Positions 16,337 to 25,231 of a stretch of 64,000 nt of DNA are shown here, piece by piece; position 1 is the stretch's first letter; every line of letters starts with the position of its first letter. A program made the translations under genes and the position numbers. This DNA comes from Streptosporangium sp. NBC_01755. GTDB lineage: Bacteria; Actinomycetota; Actinomycetes; Streptosporangiales; Streptosporangiaceae. The DNA lies in assembly GCF_035917995.1 (NCBI RefSeq), contig NZ_CP109131.1, forward strand, positions 6,200,001-6,264,000, read 5' to 3'. Below the pieces are notes generated by a model. It made no database searches, was not told the origin of the DNA, and was given only the letters and a program-made list of their open reading frames with translations.

Positions 16337-18028
16337 ATGAGCAGTGGTGGTGACGGCCGTAACGCCGCACGCGGCGGGCGTGGTCAGGGTGCCGCCCCGC
16401 GCGGCCAGGGTGCCGCCCCGCGCGGCCAGGGGTCCGGCGGGCGTGGTCAGGACGCGGCTTCGCGCGGGCAGGGGTCCGGCGGGCGTGGTCAGGACGCGGC
16501 TTCGCGCGGGCAGGGGTCCGGCGGGCGTGGTCAGGACGCGGCTTCGCGCGGGCAGGGGTCCGGCGGGAAGCGAGAGGGGTCCGGCGGGAACCGAGGCGGA
16601 GGCGGCGGAGACGGACGCCCGGCCAGGGCCGGGCGTCCGCCCAAGCCGGTCCGCGACGAGGCCCGCAACGCCGCCTACGACCTGATGCGTGCCGTCGACG
16701 AGCGGGACGCCTATGCCAACCTGCTGATGCCCGCGCTGCTGCGCGAGCGCCGCCTGTCGGGGCGCGACGCGGGGCTGGCCACCGAGCTGGCCTACGGCAC
16801 CCTGCGTGGCCTCGGCACCTACGACGAGATCATCGCCGCCTGCAGCGACCGGGCGCCGGAGGACGTCGACCCGCCGCTGCTCGACGCCGTACGGCTGGGC
16901 GTGCACCAGCTGCTCAAGACGCGGATCCCCCCGCACGCCGCCGTCGGCACCACGGTCGATCTGGTGCGGCTGCGCGTGGGCATCGGCGCCTCGAAGTACG
17001 CCAACGCGGTGCTGCGCAAGGTCTCCACCCGGTCCCTGGAGCAGTGGGTCCCGATCGTGGCGCCCGACCCCGCCGACGACCCCGTCGGCCATCTGGCGGT
17101 GGCCCACAGCCATCCGAGGTGGATTGTCGAGGCGCTGCGCGACGCCGTGGGCGGCGACTTCGACGAGACGGCGGCCCTGCTCGCCGCCGACAACGAGCGT
17201 CCCCGGGTGACCCTGGTCGCCCGTCCAGGCCGCTCTTCGGTCGCGGAGCTCCTCGACGCGGGTGCCGAGCCCGCCGGATACTCCCCGTACGCGGCCTACC
17301 TGCCCGAGGGTGACCCCGGCGCGATCCTCGCCGTGGCCGAGTCGCGCGCCGCCGTCCAGGACGAGGCCAGCCAGCTCGTCGCGCTGGCCCTGACCCGGGT
17401 CCCGGTGGACGGCGCCGACTCGCGCTGGCTCGACCTGTGCGCGGGCCCCGGCGGCAAGGCCGGCCTGCTCGACGCCATCGCGACCCACGGCGACGAGGCG
17501 GGTCTCGCGGTGAGCGCCGGGCCGGCGGCCTTCCCCGGCGGGGCGCACCTGCTCGCCGCCGAGCTGCAGTACCACCGGGCGCGGCTGGTGTGGCAGACGA
17601 CCCGGCAGGCCGCGGTGATCACTGCGAACGGCACCGTGCCCGCCTGGCGGCCCGGAGTCTTCGACCGGGTCATGCTGGATGCCCCCTGCACCGGCCTGGG
17701 CGCGCTGCGCCGCCGCCCCGAGGCCCGCTGGCGCCGCGATCCCCGGAACCTTCCCGAGCTGGGCAGGCTCCAGCGCGACCTGCTCGCCTCGGCGATCGAG
17801 GCGGTCCGTCCCGGTGGCGTCATCGCGTACGTGACCTGCTCGCCGCACCTGGCCGAGACCGACGTCGTGGTCGGCGACGCCCTGCGCCGCCGTGACGACG
17901 TCGAGGTGCTGGACGCCCGCGCCTACCTCCCCGAGGTCGAGGGGCTGGGCGAGGGGCCGTACGCGCGGTTCTGGCCGCATCGGCACGGCACCGACGCCAT
18001 GTTCCTGGCCCTGCTGCGCCGCCGCTGA
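16337..18028 (+). CDS. rsmB: 16S rRNA (cytosine-5) methyltransferase RsmB
   Basis: A 563-residue protein. After a repeat-rich tail (1-95) comes a NusB-like RNA-binding domain (about 105-240, RNAAYDLMRAVDERDAYANL), then the SAM-dependent methyltransferase core with WLDLCAGPGGKAGLL, the motif IV DAPCTGLGALRRRPEARWR and the catalytic motif VI YVTCSPHLAETD. It methylates C967-type cytosines of 16S rRNA. The ATG at 16337 follows fmt by five bases. The N-terminal tail is made of short tandem repeats (see the separate repeat entries); normal RsmB proteins are about 430-470 residues, so the extension is extra and probably disordered. Confidence 0.92.
   Translation: MSSGGDGRNAARGGRGQGAAPRGQGAAPRGQGSGGRGQDAASRGQGSGGRGQDAASRGQGSGGRGQDAASRGQGSGGKREGSGGNRGGGGGDGRPARAGRPPKPVRDEARNAAYDLMRAVDERDAYANLLMPALLRERRLSGRDAGLATELAYGTLRGLGTYDEIIAACSDRAPEDVDPPLLDAVRLGVHQLLKTRIPPHAAVGTTVDLVRLRVGIGASKYANAVLRKVSTRSLEQWVPIVAPDPADDPVGHLAVAHSHPRWIVEALRDAVGGDFDETAALLAADNERPRVTLVARPGRSSVAELLDAGAEPAGYSPYAAYLPEGDPGAILAVAESRAAVQDEASQLVALALTRVPVDGADSRWLDLCAGPGGKAGLLDAIATHGDEAGLAVSAGPAAFPGGAHLLAAELQYHRARLVWQTTRQAAVITANGTVPAWRPGVFDRVMLDAPCTGLGALRRRPEARWRRDPRNLPELGRLQRDLLASAIEAVRPGGVIAYVTCSPHLAETDVVVGDALRRRDDVEVLDARAYLPEVEGLGEGPYARFWPHRHGTDAMFLALLRRR
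16384..16427 (+). repeat. 21-bp tandem repeat, two copies, in rsmB
   Basis: Two near-identical 21-base units encode GQGAAPR twice, just before the 42-base repeats. Confidence 0.75.
16429..16566 (+). repeat. 42-bp tandem repeat in the 5' part of rsmB
   Basis: Three full copies start at 16429, 16471 and 16513, and a partial copy starts at 16555. Each unit encodes GSGGRGQDAASRGQ. The unit length is a multiple of three, so copy-number change keeps the frame. Confidence 0.9.
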
Positions 18029-18144
18029 GCGGCCCTCGGGGGCGCGGCGTCGCAGGGAATATCGCCGCAGGTCAGGGCATATATGGATGCCGCACGTCGT
18101 TCGACTGGGCATAACTGCTTCCAAAGGGACGCGGGGGTGTCGAA

Positions 18145-19998
18145 ATGTGCGGAATCTGCGGATGGGTGGACTTCGAGGGCGATCTCCGGCAGTCATCGGA
18201 CATCGCGAAGGCCATGACCGACACCATGGCCTGCCGAGGGCCCGACGACGAGGGGATCTGGCTCGCCCCGCACGTCGCGATAGGTCATCGGCGCCTGGCC
18301 GTCATCGACATCGAGGGCGGCCGCCAGCCGATGGTCGTCGCGGAGGAGGGGCTACCGCTCGCCGTCCTCACCTACAGCGGCGAGATCTACAACTTCGTCG
18401 AGTTACGCGCCGAGCTGGCCGCCCACGGCCACCGCTTCCAGACCCGGAGCGACACCGAGGTCGTGCTGCGGGCCTACCTCGAATGGGGTGAGGACCTCGC
18501 CGACCGGCTGAACGGCATGTTCGCCTTCGCGATCTGGGACACCCGCCGTGAGGAGCTGCTGCTCGTCCGTGACCGGATGGGGATCAAGCCGCTGTACTAC
18601 CGTCCCACCGCGCAGGGCGTGCTGTTCGGCTCCGAGCCCAAGGCGATCCTCGCCAACCCGCTCGCCGGAACGCCTACGGTCGACGCCGACGGGCTGCGCG
18701 AGCTGGTCGCCTTCGTCAAGACCCCCGAACACGCCGTCTACCAGGGCATGTACGAGGTCCGCCCAGGCCAGGTCGTCCGGGTGAACCGCGACTTCCTGTG
18801 CCGGCGCCGCTACTGGCAGCTGAACTCCCACGAGCACGTCGACGACCTCGCCACCACGGTCGCGGGCGTACGCGACCTGCTGGACGACATCGTCGGCCGC
18901 CAGCTCGTCGCCGACGTGCCACTCTGCGCCCTGCTCTCCGGCGGCCTCGACTCCAGCGCCGTCACGGCACTCGCCGCGCTGGGGCGCAGGGAGCGGGGGG
19001 AGGGGAGGATCCGATCGTTCTCCGTTGACTTCGCCGGATACGTCGAGAATTTCCAGCCCGACGAGATGCGCGACACCCCCGATACGCCGTACGCGCACGA
19101 GGTCGTGCGGCACGTCGACGCCGACCACACCGACATCGTCCTGGACGCAGCCGACCTCATGGACCCGGTGGTGCGCGGCGCGGTCCTGCGGGCACGTGAT
19201 CTGCCGATCGGCATCGGTGACATGGACACCTCCCTCTACCTGCTGTTCCGCGCCATCCGGGGCCGCTCCACCGTGGTGCTGTCCGGTGAGTCGGCCGACG
19301 AGGTCTTCGGCGGCTACCGGTGGTTCCACGATCCGGAGGCGGTCGCCGCCGACACCTTCCCGTGGCTTGTCTCCCCGGGGATGGCGCGGTTCGACGGGGT
19401 GGGGTCGCTTCTCGACGAGGACCTGATGCGCAAGCTGGACATCCCCGCCTACCGTGCGGACAGCTACCGGCACGCGCTGGACGAGGTGCCCCGGCTGCCG
19501 GGTGAGGAGGGGCTGGAACGGCGGATGCGGGAGATCTCCTACCTGCACCTCACCCGGTTCGTGCAGATCCTGCTGGACCGCAAGGACCGGATGAGCATGG
19601 CCGTCGGGCTGGAGGTCCGGGTGCCGTTCTGCGACCACCGGCTGGTGGAGTACGTCTTCAACGCCCCCTGGTCGATGAAGACCTTCGACGGACGGGAGAA
19701 GAGCCTGCTCCGCGCCGCCACGGCGGACATCCTGCCGTCCTCGGTCGTCCACCGCCGCAAGAGCCCCTACCCCTCGACGCAGGACCCCTCCTACGCCGAG
19801 GCGGTCCGCGCGGAGGCGGCCCGGCTGCTCGGCCACCGGGACTTCGCCGCCGCGCCGCTGATCGACAGGGAGAAGGTACGGGCGGTGATCGACCGGCCGG
19901 AGGCGAACGGCGGTCCTGCGGGAGGCCGGGCGGAGCTGGAGGGCCTTCTCCAGTTCAACGCCTGGCTGGAGAGGTACCACGTCCGGGTCGACATCTGA
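18145..19998 (+). CDS. asnB: Asparagine synthase (glutamine-hydrolysing) family protein
   Basis: A 617-residue two-domain amidotransferase. The N-terminal class II glutaminase domain starts MCGICGW with the nucleophile Cys2, followed by RGPDDEG, GHRRLAVID and SGEIYNF. The synthetase domain has the ATP PP-loop LLSGGLDSSAVTAL (about residue 270) and VVLSGESADEVFGGY. It makes asparagine from aspartate, glutamine and ATP in the cytoplasm, or in some clusters amidates another substrate; no biosynthetic genes are adjacent, so primary metabolism is likelier. The start is fixed by the essential Cys2. A strong hairpin (20092-20123) ends the transcript. Confidence 0.9.
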   Translation: MCGICGWVDFEGDLRQSSDIAKAMTDTMACRGPDDEGIWLAPHVAIGHRRLAVIDIEGGRQPMVVAEEGLPLAVLTYSGEIYNFVELRAELAAHGHRFQTRSDTEVVLRAYLEWGEDLADRLNGMFAFAIWDTRREELLLVRDRMGIKPLYYRPTAQGVLFGSEPKAILANPLAGTPTVDADGLRELVAFVKTPEHAVYQGMYEVRPGQVVRVNRDFLCRRRYWQLNSHEHVDDLATTVAGVRDLLDDIVGRQLVADVPLCALLSGGLDSSAVTALAALGRRERGEGRIRSFSVDFAGYVENFQPDEMRDTPDTPYAHEVVRHVDADHTDIVLDAADLMDPVVRGAVLRARDLPIGIGDMDTSLYLLFRAIRGRSTVVLSGESADEVFGGYRWFHDPEAVAADTFPWLVSPGMARFDGVGSLLDEDLMRKLDIPAYRADSYRHALDEVPRLPGEEGLERRMREISYLHLTRFVQILLDRKDRMSMAVGLEVRVPFCDHRLVEYVFNAPWSMKTFDGREKSLLRAATADILPSSVVHRRKSPYPSTQDPSYAEAVRAEAARLLGHRDFAAAPLIDREKVRAVIDRPEANGGPAGGRAELEGLLQFNAWLERYHVRVDI

Positions 19999-20091
19999 CG
20001 GTGAGGATGACGCTGAGGATGTAGGTGAGCGCCTCCAGGCGGGGTCTGCCCCGACCTCTGACCGACCTCCGGTCCCGGCTCCTGGAGAGGA

Positions 20092-20123
20092 GAGCGCGAC
20101 GGGTGCCCTCTCCCGTCGCGCTC
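20092..20123. terminator. Hairpin between convergent genes
   Basis: A 12-bp perfect stem (GAGCGCGACGGG with its complement) and an 8-base loop. It lies between asnB on the plus strand and the propeller gene stop at 20132 on the minus strand, so it can serve both. No T-run, as usual in actinomycetes. Confidence 0.75.
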
Positions 20124-20131
20124 CTGAGTCC

Positions 20132-22450
20132 TCAGCGGGGTACGTAGAAGAGCTTCACCCCGTCCCGGCCCGTGGAGCTGCTCCTTGCCAGGTCGGTCGT
20201 GATCTGACCGTAGAGATCCATCACACTGGCGGCGTGGCCGTCAACGTAGCGGCGCCAGACCAGCAGGTGGTCCTCGTCGTACCACCGGATCGGATACCGC
20301 AGGTCCGCCTCGATCCGGGCGAGCAGCGTTCCGGTGGTGGCGTCGCGCACGCAGAGGTCCTCGGGGCGGTCCGGGCACCATCCCACCAGCCGTCGCCTGC
20401 TGGGGGAGTACGGGTCGAGGATCTCGTCGTCCGGCTTGCCCTGTCCTGACAGGGTGGACAGGACGGTGCCGCCGGTGCCGTACGTGCGCAGCGCGAAGGA
20501 GGCGTAGATCCTCTCGCCGTCCGGCAGGGAGTCGAAATCGCCGATGCCGAAGTGGCTGCTCGCCCCTGACTCGTCGGCGCTCCACCGGTACGGGTACTCG
20601 TAGGTGTCCTCGTCCTTCTCGGTGGAGGTGATCTCGAACGTTCCCCGTGCCGGGTCCACGACGACGAACCCGATCGAGACGCTGTAGTCCTCATGGTTGC
20701 GCCACAGGGTCAGCAGCAGGCGTCCGCCCGAGGACCATACGGGGGTGTTGTTCACCAGTGGGGCCTTCACCGTGGTGATACGCCGGATCCTCCCGCTGTG
20801 CCGGTCAAGGAGGACGACGCCGTCATGGCCGTCGACGTAGTCCTTGAAATCAGCCGCCGCCCACCGGCCGTCCGGGGAGACCGCCTTCATGCGCTCGCGT
20901 CCCGGGGTGAACCCTTCGCCGTCCCTGAGATAGGTCGGGCCCCGCTCGTCGACGTTGTAGGCGGAGAGCGTGACCGGGGCTTCGGGGTCGTCGTGGATCT
21001 GGAACCGTGTTCCCGGCAGCCGGCTTGTCCGGCCTGACGGCGGCTCGCCGTCCGCCGCCACGGGGGACCAACTGGCCGGCACCGCCCATCTCAGTGAGCC
21101 AAGCCGTTCGGCCACGGCGCGGGCGACGGGGACCAGCCTGTCGCGCACGGTGAGGTAGGGCGATCGGATCCGGGCCAGGTCACGGCCGGCGCGCACGATG
21201 ACCGCCCGCCCTCCGTGCACGCCCACCACCCGAGCCTCGTCACCCACCCCGAAGACGGGCTCGCCCTCGTCGGCCGCGCCGAGGCCGGCCAGTACGCGGG
21301 CCGCCCCGGCCTCGGTGGGCAGGCGCCAGAACTCGGCGGTCATCGGCTCTCCGCCCGCTTCGCGGAACTCGCACGTGGTGAACGAGGGGACCGCTCGCCT
21401 CCGGTGCCGTGCCTCGCCGAGCACGGTGAACCCGGCGGTGCGGAGCAGGTCGCACAGCTCGGCTCCGGGCACCGCGACCGGCTCGGCCGCCGGAGCGGCG
21501 CCGGTGAGCCGGTCGGGGACGCGCAGCGCGGTGATCCGCAGGCGCGAAGGGCGGGCGGCCGATCGCACCGTCTGGAGGACGTAGAGCCGGTCGCCGTCGG
21601 CGTCGAACGGTTGGCCCGCCGTCGGGACCGGCATCCGCCGCAGGTCTCCCGTCGAGGGCTGGATCACGTCCAGGATCCGGCCCAGGTCGTCGCCGGACGG
21701 CGTGGCGTAGACCGTTGCGCCGACTCCGGCGAGCCAGTCGTAGCGCGGACCGTTCCGCTGGACCCTTGTCCACTCGGCCGAGCCGTCGGCGGGGTCGATC
21801 CCCTCGACGGTCGAGGCGCCGTCCTGGTCGCGGGTCACCACGATCCGTCCGCCGATGTGCACGGCCGCGCATCCGTCCCAGCATCCCACGCGCTCGGCGA
21901 TCACCTGCCCCGTCACGGCGTCGTGGATCAGCAGGTTCTCAGGGCGGGAGACGACCACGACTCCGCCCCGGACGTACAGCTTGAAGAAGCTGGTGAGTCC
22001 TGTGCTCCACCGCTCGGTGCCGTCGTCCGGGTCAAGGGCGATGACCCGGATGCTCTTCTCACAGAGGGCGACGATCGCCGTGGTCCGCGCGCCCGAGCTC
22101 GCCGTGTGGATCCGGCCGCAGGACGGGGGGAGCCGGAAGGCCCAACGGGTCCGCCCGGTCTCGGGAGCCAGCCCGAGCAGGGTCCGCGCGGCCGCGTCCC
22201 AGGCGAGCCCGACGGGCGGGGTCTCCTCCGCCTCGGTCCAGGTGGACAACGGGCTGCCGAGGTCGAGCCGTTCCCTGCTCCAGAGTGGCGTGCCGGTGGC
22301 GCGGGAGAGCCCGGTCAGGGCGACGACGTCTCCGGACGGCGACGGGCGGAGGGTCTTGACGATCAGCGTGGCTCCCGCCGACGCCCACCCCTGTACGGAT
22401 GCTCCGGCCGGGGCGTACCGCCACCGCTCGGGGGGCGTCTGCGCTGTCAT
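20132..22450 (-). CDS. Beta-propeller (PQQ/WD40-like) protein, second gene of pair
   Basis: A 772-residue protein without signal peptide. The first 300 residues contain PQQ-type propeller repeats (ALTGLSRATGTPLWSRE, GLAPETGRTRWAFRL, ALDPDDGTERWSTGL, GIDPADGSAEWTRV). The region about 330-450 resembles the domain that follows the propeller in the upstream gene product. The C-terminal 280 residues form a second propeller-like region with WD40/TolB-style segments (AVSPDGRWAAADF, YRWSADESGASSHF, DPYSPSRRRLVGW). No enzyme residues are evident; proteins of this kind are often scaffolds or sensors. It starts at ATG 22450, overlapping the stop of the upstream gene by ATGA, with AAAGGGAG as ribosome site, so the two are coupled. 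Confidence 0.75.
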   Translation of the reverse strand: MTAQTPPERWRYAPAGASVQGWASAGATLIVKTLRPSPSGDVVALTGLSRATGTPLWSRERLDLGSPLSTWTEAEETPPVGLAWDAAARTLLGLAPETGRTRWAFRLPPSCGRIHTASSGARTTAIVALCEKSIRVIALDPDDGTERWSTGLTSFFKLYVRGGVVVVSRPENLLIHDAVTGQVIAERVGCWDGCAAVHIGGRIVVTRDQDGASTVEGIDPADGSAEWTRVQRNGPRYDWLAGVGATVYATPSGDDLGRILDVIQPSTGDLRRMPVPTAGQPFDADGDRLYVLQTVRSAARPSRLRITALRVPDRLTGAAPAAEPVAVPGAELCDLLRTAGFTVLGEARHRRRAVPSFTTCEFREAGGEPMTAEFWRLPTEAGAARVLAGLGAADEGEPVFGVGDEARVVGVHGGRAVIVRAGRDLARIRSPYLTVRDRLVPVARAVAERLGSLRWAVPASWSPVAADGEPPSGRTSRLPGTRFQIHDDPEAPVTLSAYNVDERGPTYLRDGEGFTPGRERMKAVSPDGRWAAADFKDYVDGHDGVVLLDRHSGRIRRITTVKAPLVNNTPVWSSGGRLLLTLWRNHEDYSVSIGFVVVDPARGTFEITSTEKDEDTYEYPYRWSADESGASSHFGIGDFDSLPDGERIYASFALRTYGTGGTVLSTLSGQGKPDDEILDPYSPSRRRLVGWCPDRPEDLCVRDATTGTLLARIEADLRYPIRWYDEDHLLVWRRYVDGHAASVMDLYGQITTDLARSSSTGRDGVKLFYVPR

Positions 22451-24057
22451 GGGCTCCCTTTCCGGGACGGGTACAGCTCACGCAGCTGCTCGCCGGTGAT
22501 CCGGCCGGCCTGCCGGAGCAGGGTGCGGTCGCCGAAGGCCTCCACCGTGACGATGACGCGGCCATGCCTGATGGTGACCGCGTCCCGCTCGTCGTCGAAG
22601 TAGGAGGCGTGCTCCGCCACGTCCGGGGCGGCTTTCTCGCCCGAGAGGGTCTCCATGGCCTCGGTGGCCTCCTTGACCGACGTGTACACCCGGACGACGG
22701 AGACGGTGACGAGCGTTCCCTTCCGTTCGGGAGTCAGTTCGCAGGCCAGTGGGGTGGTCAGGCCCAGCTCGGGGGGCGCGGCGATCGGGGTGGTCACGTA
22801 CCCGCCGGTGCCGGGACGCGAGGTGAGTTCGGCGGGAGGGAGCAGCGCGCAGGCGTCGGGCCAGTCGGCCGCGGGCACCCCTCCACGGACGCCCCAGCCG
22901 GGTGGGGCGGCGAGGGCGGCCTCGATGTCCTTCTCGGTCAGCGGTGCCGAGAGTGTGACGAGCGTGTGCCCGTCGGCCGGGTCGAGGACGATCAGTGCGT
23001 TCTCGGACTCCACGTGGATCTTTCCCGCGGCGGTGCCGACCTCCCCCAACAGGTCGGGGCGGGACCACGTGATCTGTCCCGACGACCGGCTGATCGATCT
23101 GACTCCCGATCCATTGCCACTCCAGTCCCCATCCGAGATGATCACTGCTCCGGCAGCGATCACCCAGGAGGGAGAGCGGTAGACGAGATCGTCGGCGAGG
23201 ATAAGACCGCCCTTGTCGATGATCGTGACGGAATTGGGGTGGCTCAGGATGGAGACCCCCTCCTCCAGGCTCAGCTCGGGGAGGCCGGACGGTGGGAACC
23301 GCCTTTCCCAGCGGACGCGCCCCGTGGCGGGATCGATGCCGATGAGTGAGGTGCGGTGATCCTCGCAGCGAGTCATGGCGACCGCCAGGTTCCTGTCCGC
23401 CAGCGAGTACACCTGGATGGGATCGTCCTCATCGGCCTGTGGATCGGCGGATGGCAGGGCGGCGCTCACGCAGTCGCCGGGCAGGTCCGTCTCCCACAGG
23501 ATCGTTCCGTCCAGCGGGTCCAGCGCGCGAATCGTGCGGAGCGCGGGAACATCGATGATGATCTTTCCTGGCGCCGCGCCCATGAGATAGAAGAACGGCC
23601 GTGCCCGGCCGCCGCCGGGGTAGCCGGACAGGATGCTCCAGGTCGGCAGGCCGGTCAGGGCGTCGATCACGGTGATGCGCCGCTGGGTGTCAGGGTGGTT
23701 CGGGTTGCCCGACTCGATCTCGGTTTCGGCTGCGACGTAGCGGCCGGTGGAGACGGCGGCCTTTCGCTCCTCGTCTTCAAGATCCTCTGGTAACTCCGCC
23801 CTGCTCTCGGATTCGGTCGTCAACAGGTTGGTTTGATCCAGCAACCCGCTGGTCTGGGTGCTCTTCCAGAGCGTCCGATCGCTGCTGGAAATCTTTGCGG
23901 TGACGGTCCCGTCCTTCCCGGAAATATGGATCCCCGTGATCGGAGCAGGTGTGGCGAGGGAGGAACGGAGCACCGGGGTTGCGGCGGGTACGACGAGGAG
24001 GGCGACGGCGGCGATCGCCGGGGAGAGAACCGAGTGCAGAGGGCGGCGAAAGGACAT
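22447..24057 (-). CDS. Exported/membrane-anchored PQQ-type beta-propeller protein
   Basis: A 536-residue protein. Residues 1-33 look like a signal or anchor: basic start MSFRRPLHS, then AIAAVALLVVPAAT. The rest up to about 365 holds PQQ-type repeats (VIDALTGLPTWSIL, ALDPLDGTILWETDL, GIDPATGRVRWERRF, SISRSSGQITWSRP, VLDPADGHTLVTL). The C-terminal part (390-530) has two cysteines (DACALLPP and LACELTP) that could form a disulfide, and resembles actinomycete extracellular substrate-sensing domains. It is the first gene of a reverse-strand pair, overlapping the next by four bases. An outside-facing propeller with an intracellular partner is plausible but is inference. Ligand unknown. Confidence 0.72.
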   Translation of the reverse strand: MSFRRPLHSVLSPAIAAVALLVVPAATPVLRSSLATPAPITGIHISGKDGTVTAKISSSDRTLWKSTQTSGLLDQTNLLTTESESRAELPEDLEDEERKAAVSTGRYVAAETEIESGNPNHPDTQRRITVIDALTGLPTWSILSGYPGGGRARPFFYLMGAAPGKIIIDVPALRTIRALDPLDGTILWETDLPGDCVSAALPSADPQADEDDPIQVYSLADRNLAVAMTRCEDHRTSLIGIDPATGRVRWERRFPPSGLPELSLEEGVSILSHPNSVTIIDKGGLILADDLVYRSPSWVIAAGAVIISDGDWSGNGSGVRSISRSSGQITWSRPDLLGEVGTAAGKIHVESENALIVLDPADGHTLVTLSAPLTEKDIEAALAAPPGWGVRGGVPAADWPDACALLPPAELTSRPGTGGYVTTPIAAPPELGLTTPLACELTPERKGTLVTVSVVRVYTSVKEATEAMETLSGEKAAPDVAEHASYFDDERDAVTIRHGRVIVTVEAFGDRTLLRQAGRITGEQLRELYPSRKGSP

Positions 24058-24406
24058 CGCTATCCGATTTCAAGGAAGGTGGAAGGTCGGTTTGGAGCGT
24101 AGGTCCCCGGCCCTCGCGCACCGTCTCACTCAATAACTCTGATGATTCCGGAAGGAAATTACTCCGGCAATCCCCTGTTCGCTAGAAAAGTTATGAATTC
24201 GCGTCCTCTGATATTCCTGGCCGCATGCGAGTTCGGTGCGGGAGGCGCGGTGATGCGAGTGGCGAAAAGGGATAGCGGACAGCCATATATCCGATATTTC
24301 GTGCGTCATGCGGCGCGCATCGAGCCGTGGATGACACGGGGCGCGGGCCGCCCGGTGGACGGCGGGTGGCAGGGGGCAGGGCGCCGCCTCGTAGAATCGG
24401 CCAATT
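24058..24406. other. Intergenic region between the propeller operon and rpe
   Basis: A divergent promoter region, visibly more AT-rich between 24130 and 24310 than its neighbours. No convincing ORF, hairpin or RNA gene was seen. The only assigned signal is TAGAAT before rpe. Confidence 0.5.
24392..24397 (+). promoter_or_regulatory. -10 element before rpe
   Basis: TAGAAT ends nine bases before the rpe ATG and no ribosome site lies between, so the transcript would have a leader of only a few bases. Confidence 0.5.
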
Positions 24407-25063
24407 ATGGCCGTACAGATCTCGCCCAGCATCCTGTCCGCTGACTTCGCCCGCCTCGCCGAGGCGGCCGAGGCGGTCCCCAACGCCGACTGGCTGCACG
24501 TGGATGTCATGGACAACCACTTCGTCCCCAACCTGACCCTAGGGCTGCCGGTCGTCGAGTCCCTGCTCAAGGTGACCTCGACGCCGATCGACTGCCACCT
24601 CATGATCGAGGACCCGGACCGCTGGGCCCCGTCCTACGCCGAGGCCGGTGCCGGGAGCGTGACCATCCACGTGGAGGCGGCCGCCGCTCCGGTGCGCACG
24701 CTGCGCCAGATCCGCGCGGCCGGTGCCCGCGCCGGCCTGGCGCTCAACCCGGCCACCCCCGTCGAGCCGTACGAGGACCTGCTCGGCGAGCTCGACATGC
24801 TGCTGCTGATGACCGTCGACCCCGGCTTCGGCGGGCAGAAGTTCCTCGACATGGTGCTGCCCAAGATCCGCCGGGCCCGCGGTCTGGTCGACCGCCACGG
24901 CGGGCAGGTCTGGCTGCAGGTGGACGGAGGCGTCTCCGACACGACGATCGAGCGCTGCGCCGAGGCGGGCGCCGACGTCTTCGTGGCGGGCAGCGCCGTC
25001 TACGGCGCCGAGGACCCGGCCCGCGCGGTCGACGGCCTGCGCGCCCTGGCCGCCGGCCGCTGA
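24407..25063 (+). CDS. rpe: Ribulose-phosphate 3-epimerase
   Basis: A 218-residue TIM-barrel enzyme that interconverts ribulose 5-phosphate and xylulose 5-phosphate in the pentose phosphate pathway. It starts [10 protein letters not shown], the family signature, and has [12 protein letters not shown] (metal His and catalytic Asp), [20 protein letters not shown] and VDGGVSD (second catalytic Asp). Length is normal. A perfect 20-bp hairpin follows at 25136. In relatives rpe lies between rsmB and the rib genes; here asnB, the propeller pair and an ABC transporter are also present in the interval. It supplies ribulose 5-phosphate, the substrate RibBA uses downstream. Confidence 0.95.
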   Translation: MAVQISPSILSADFARLAEAAEAVPNADWLHVDVMDNHFVPNLTLGLPVVESLLKVTSTPIDCHLMIEDPDRWAPSYAEAGAGSVTIHVEAAAAPVRTLRQIRAAGARAGLALNPATPVEPYEDLLGELDMLLLMTVDPGFGGQKFLDMVLPKIRRARGLVDRHGGQVWLQVDGGVSDTTIERCAEAGADVFVAGSAVYGAEDPARAVDGLRALAAGR

Positions 25064-25135
25064 GCCGCGCTTCTCGCCGGCCGTCCTCGGTCACAGGTCC
25101 CCGCCGGGGGCGTGTCACGTGGGCCGGGTCCGTTC

Positions 25136-25180
25136 AACGGCGGAGGGCGGACCTCGTTACGAGGTCCGCCCTCCGCCGTT
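25136..25180. terminator. Perfect 20-bp hairpin between convergent rpe and ABC transporter operon
   Basis: AACGGCGGAGGGCGGACCTC pairs exactly with its complement at 25161-25180 around a 5-base loop. It sits between rpe (ending at 25063) and the reverse-strand ATPase gene (ending at 25232), so it can stop transcription from both sides. Confidence 0.85.
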
Positions 25181-25231
25181 CGTCACCTGGAGCCGGGGAT
25201 CACCGGTCGGGAGAACCGGAGACGGCCGGTG

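Noticed and set aside
16429-16566. The 42-base repeats as a possible CRISPR array
   Set aside because: Units are contiguous with no spacers, lie inside the rsmB reading frame and keep the frame. No cas genes are near.
24142-24444. A 100-codon plus-strand ORF before rpe
   Set aside because: It overlaps the rpe promoter and start, has no ribosome site and no recognisable domain.
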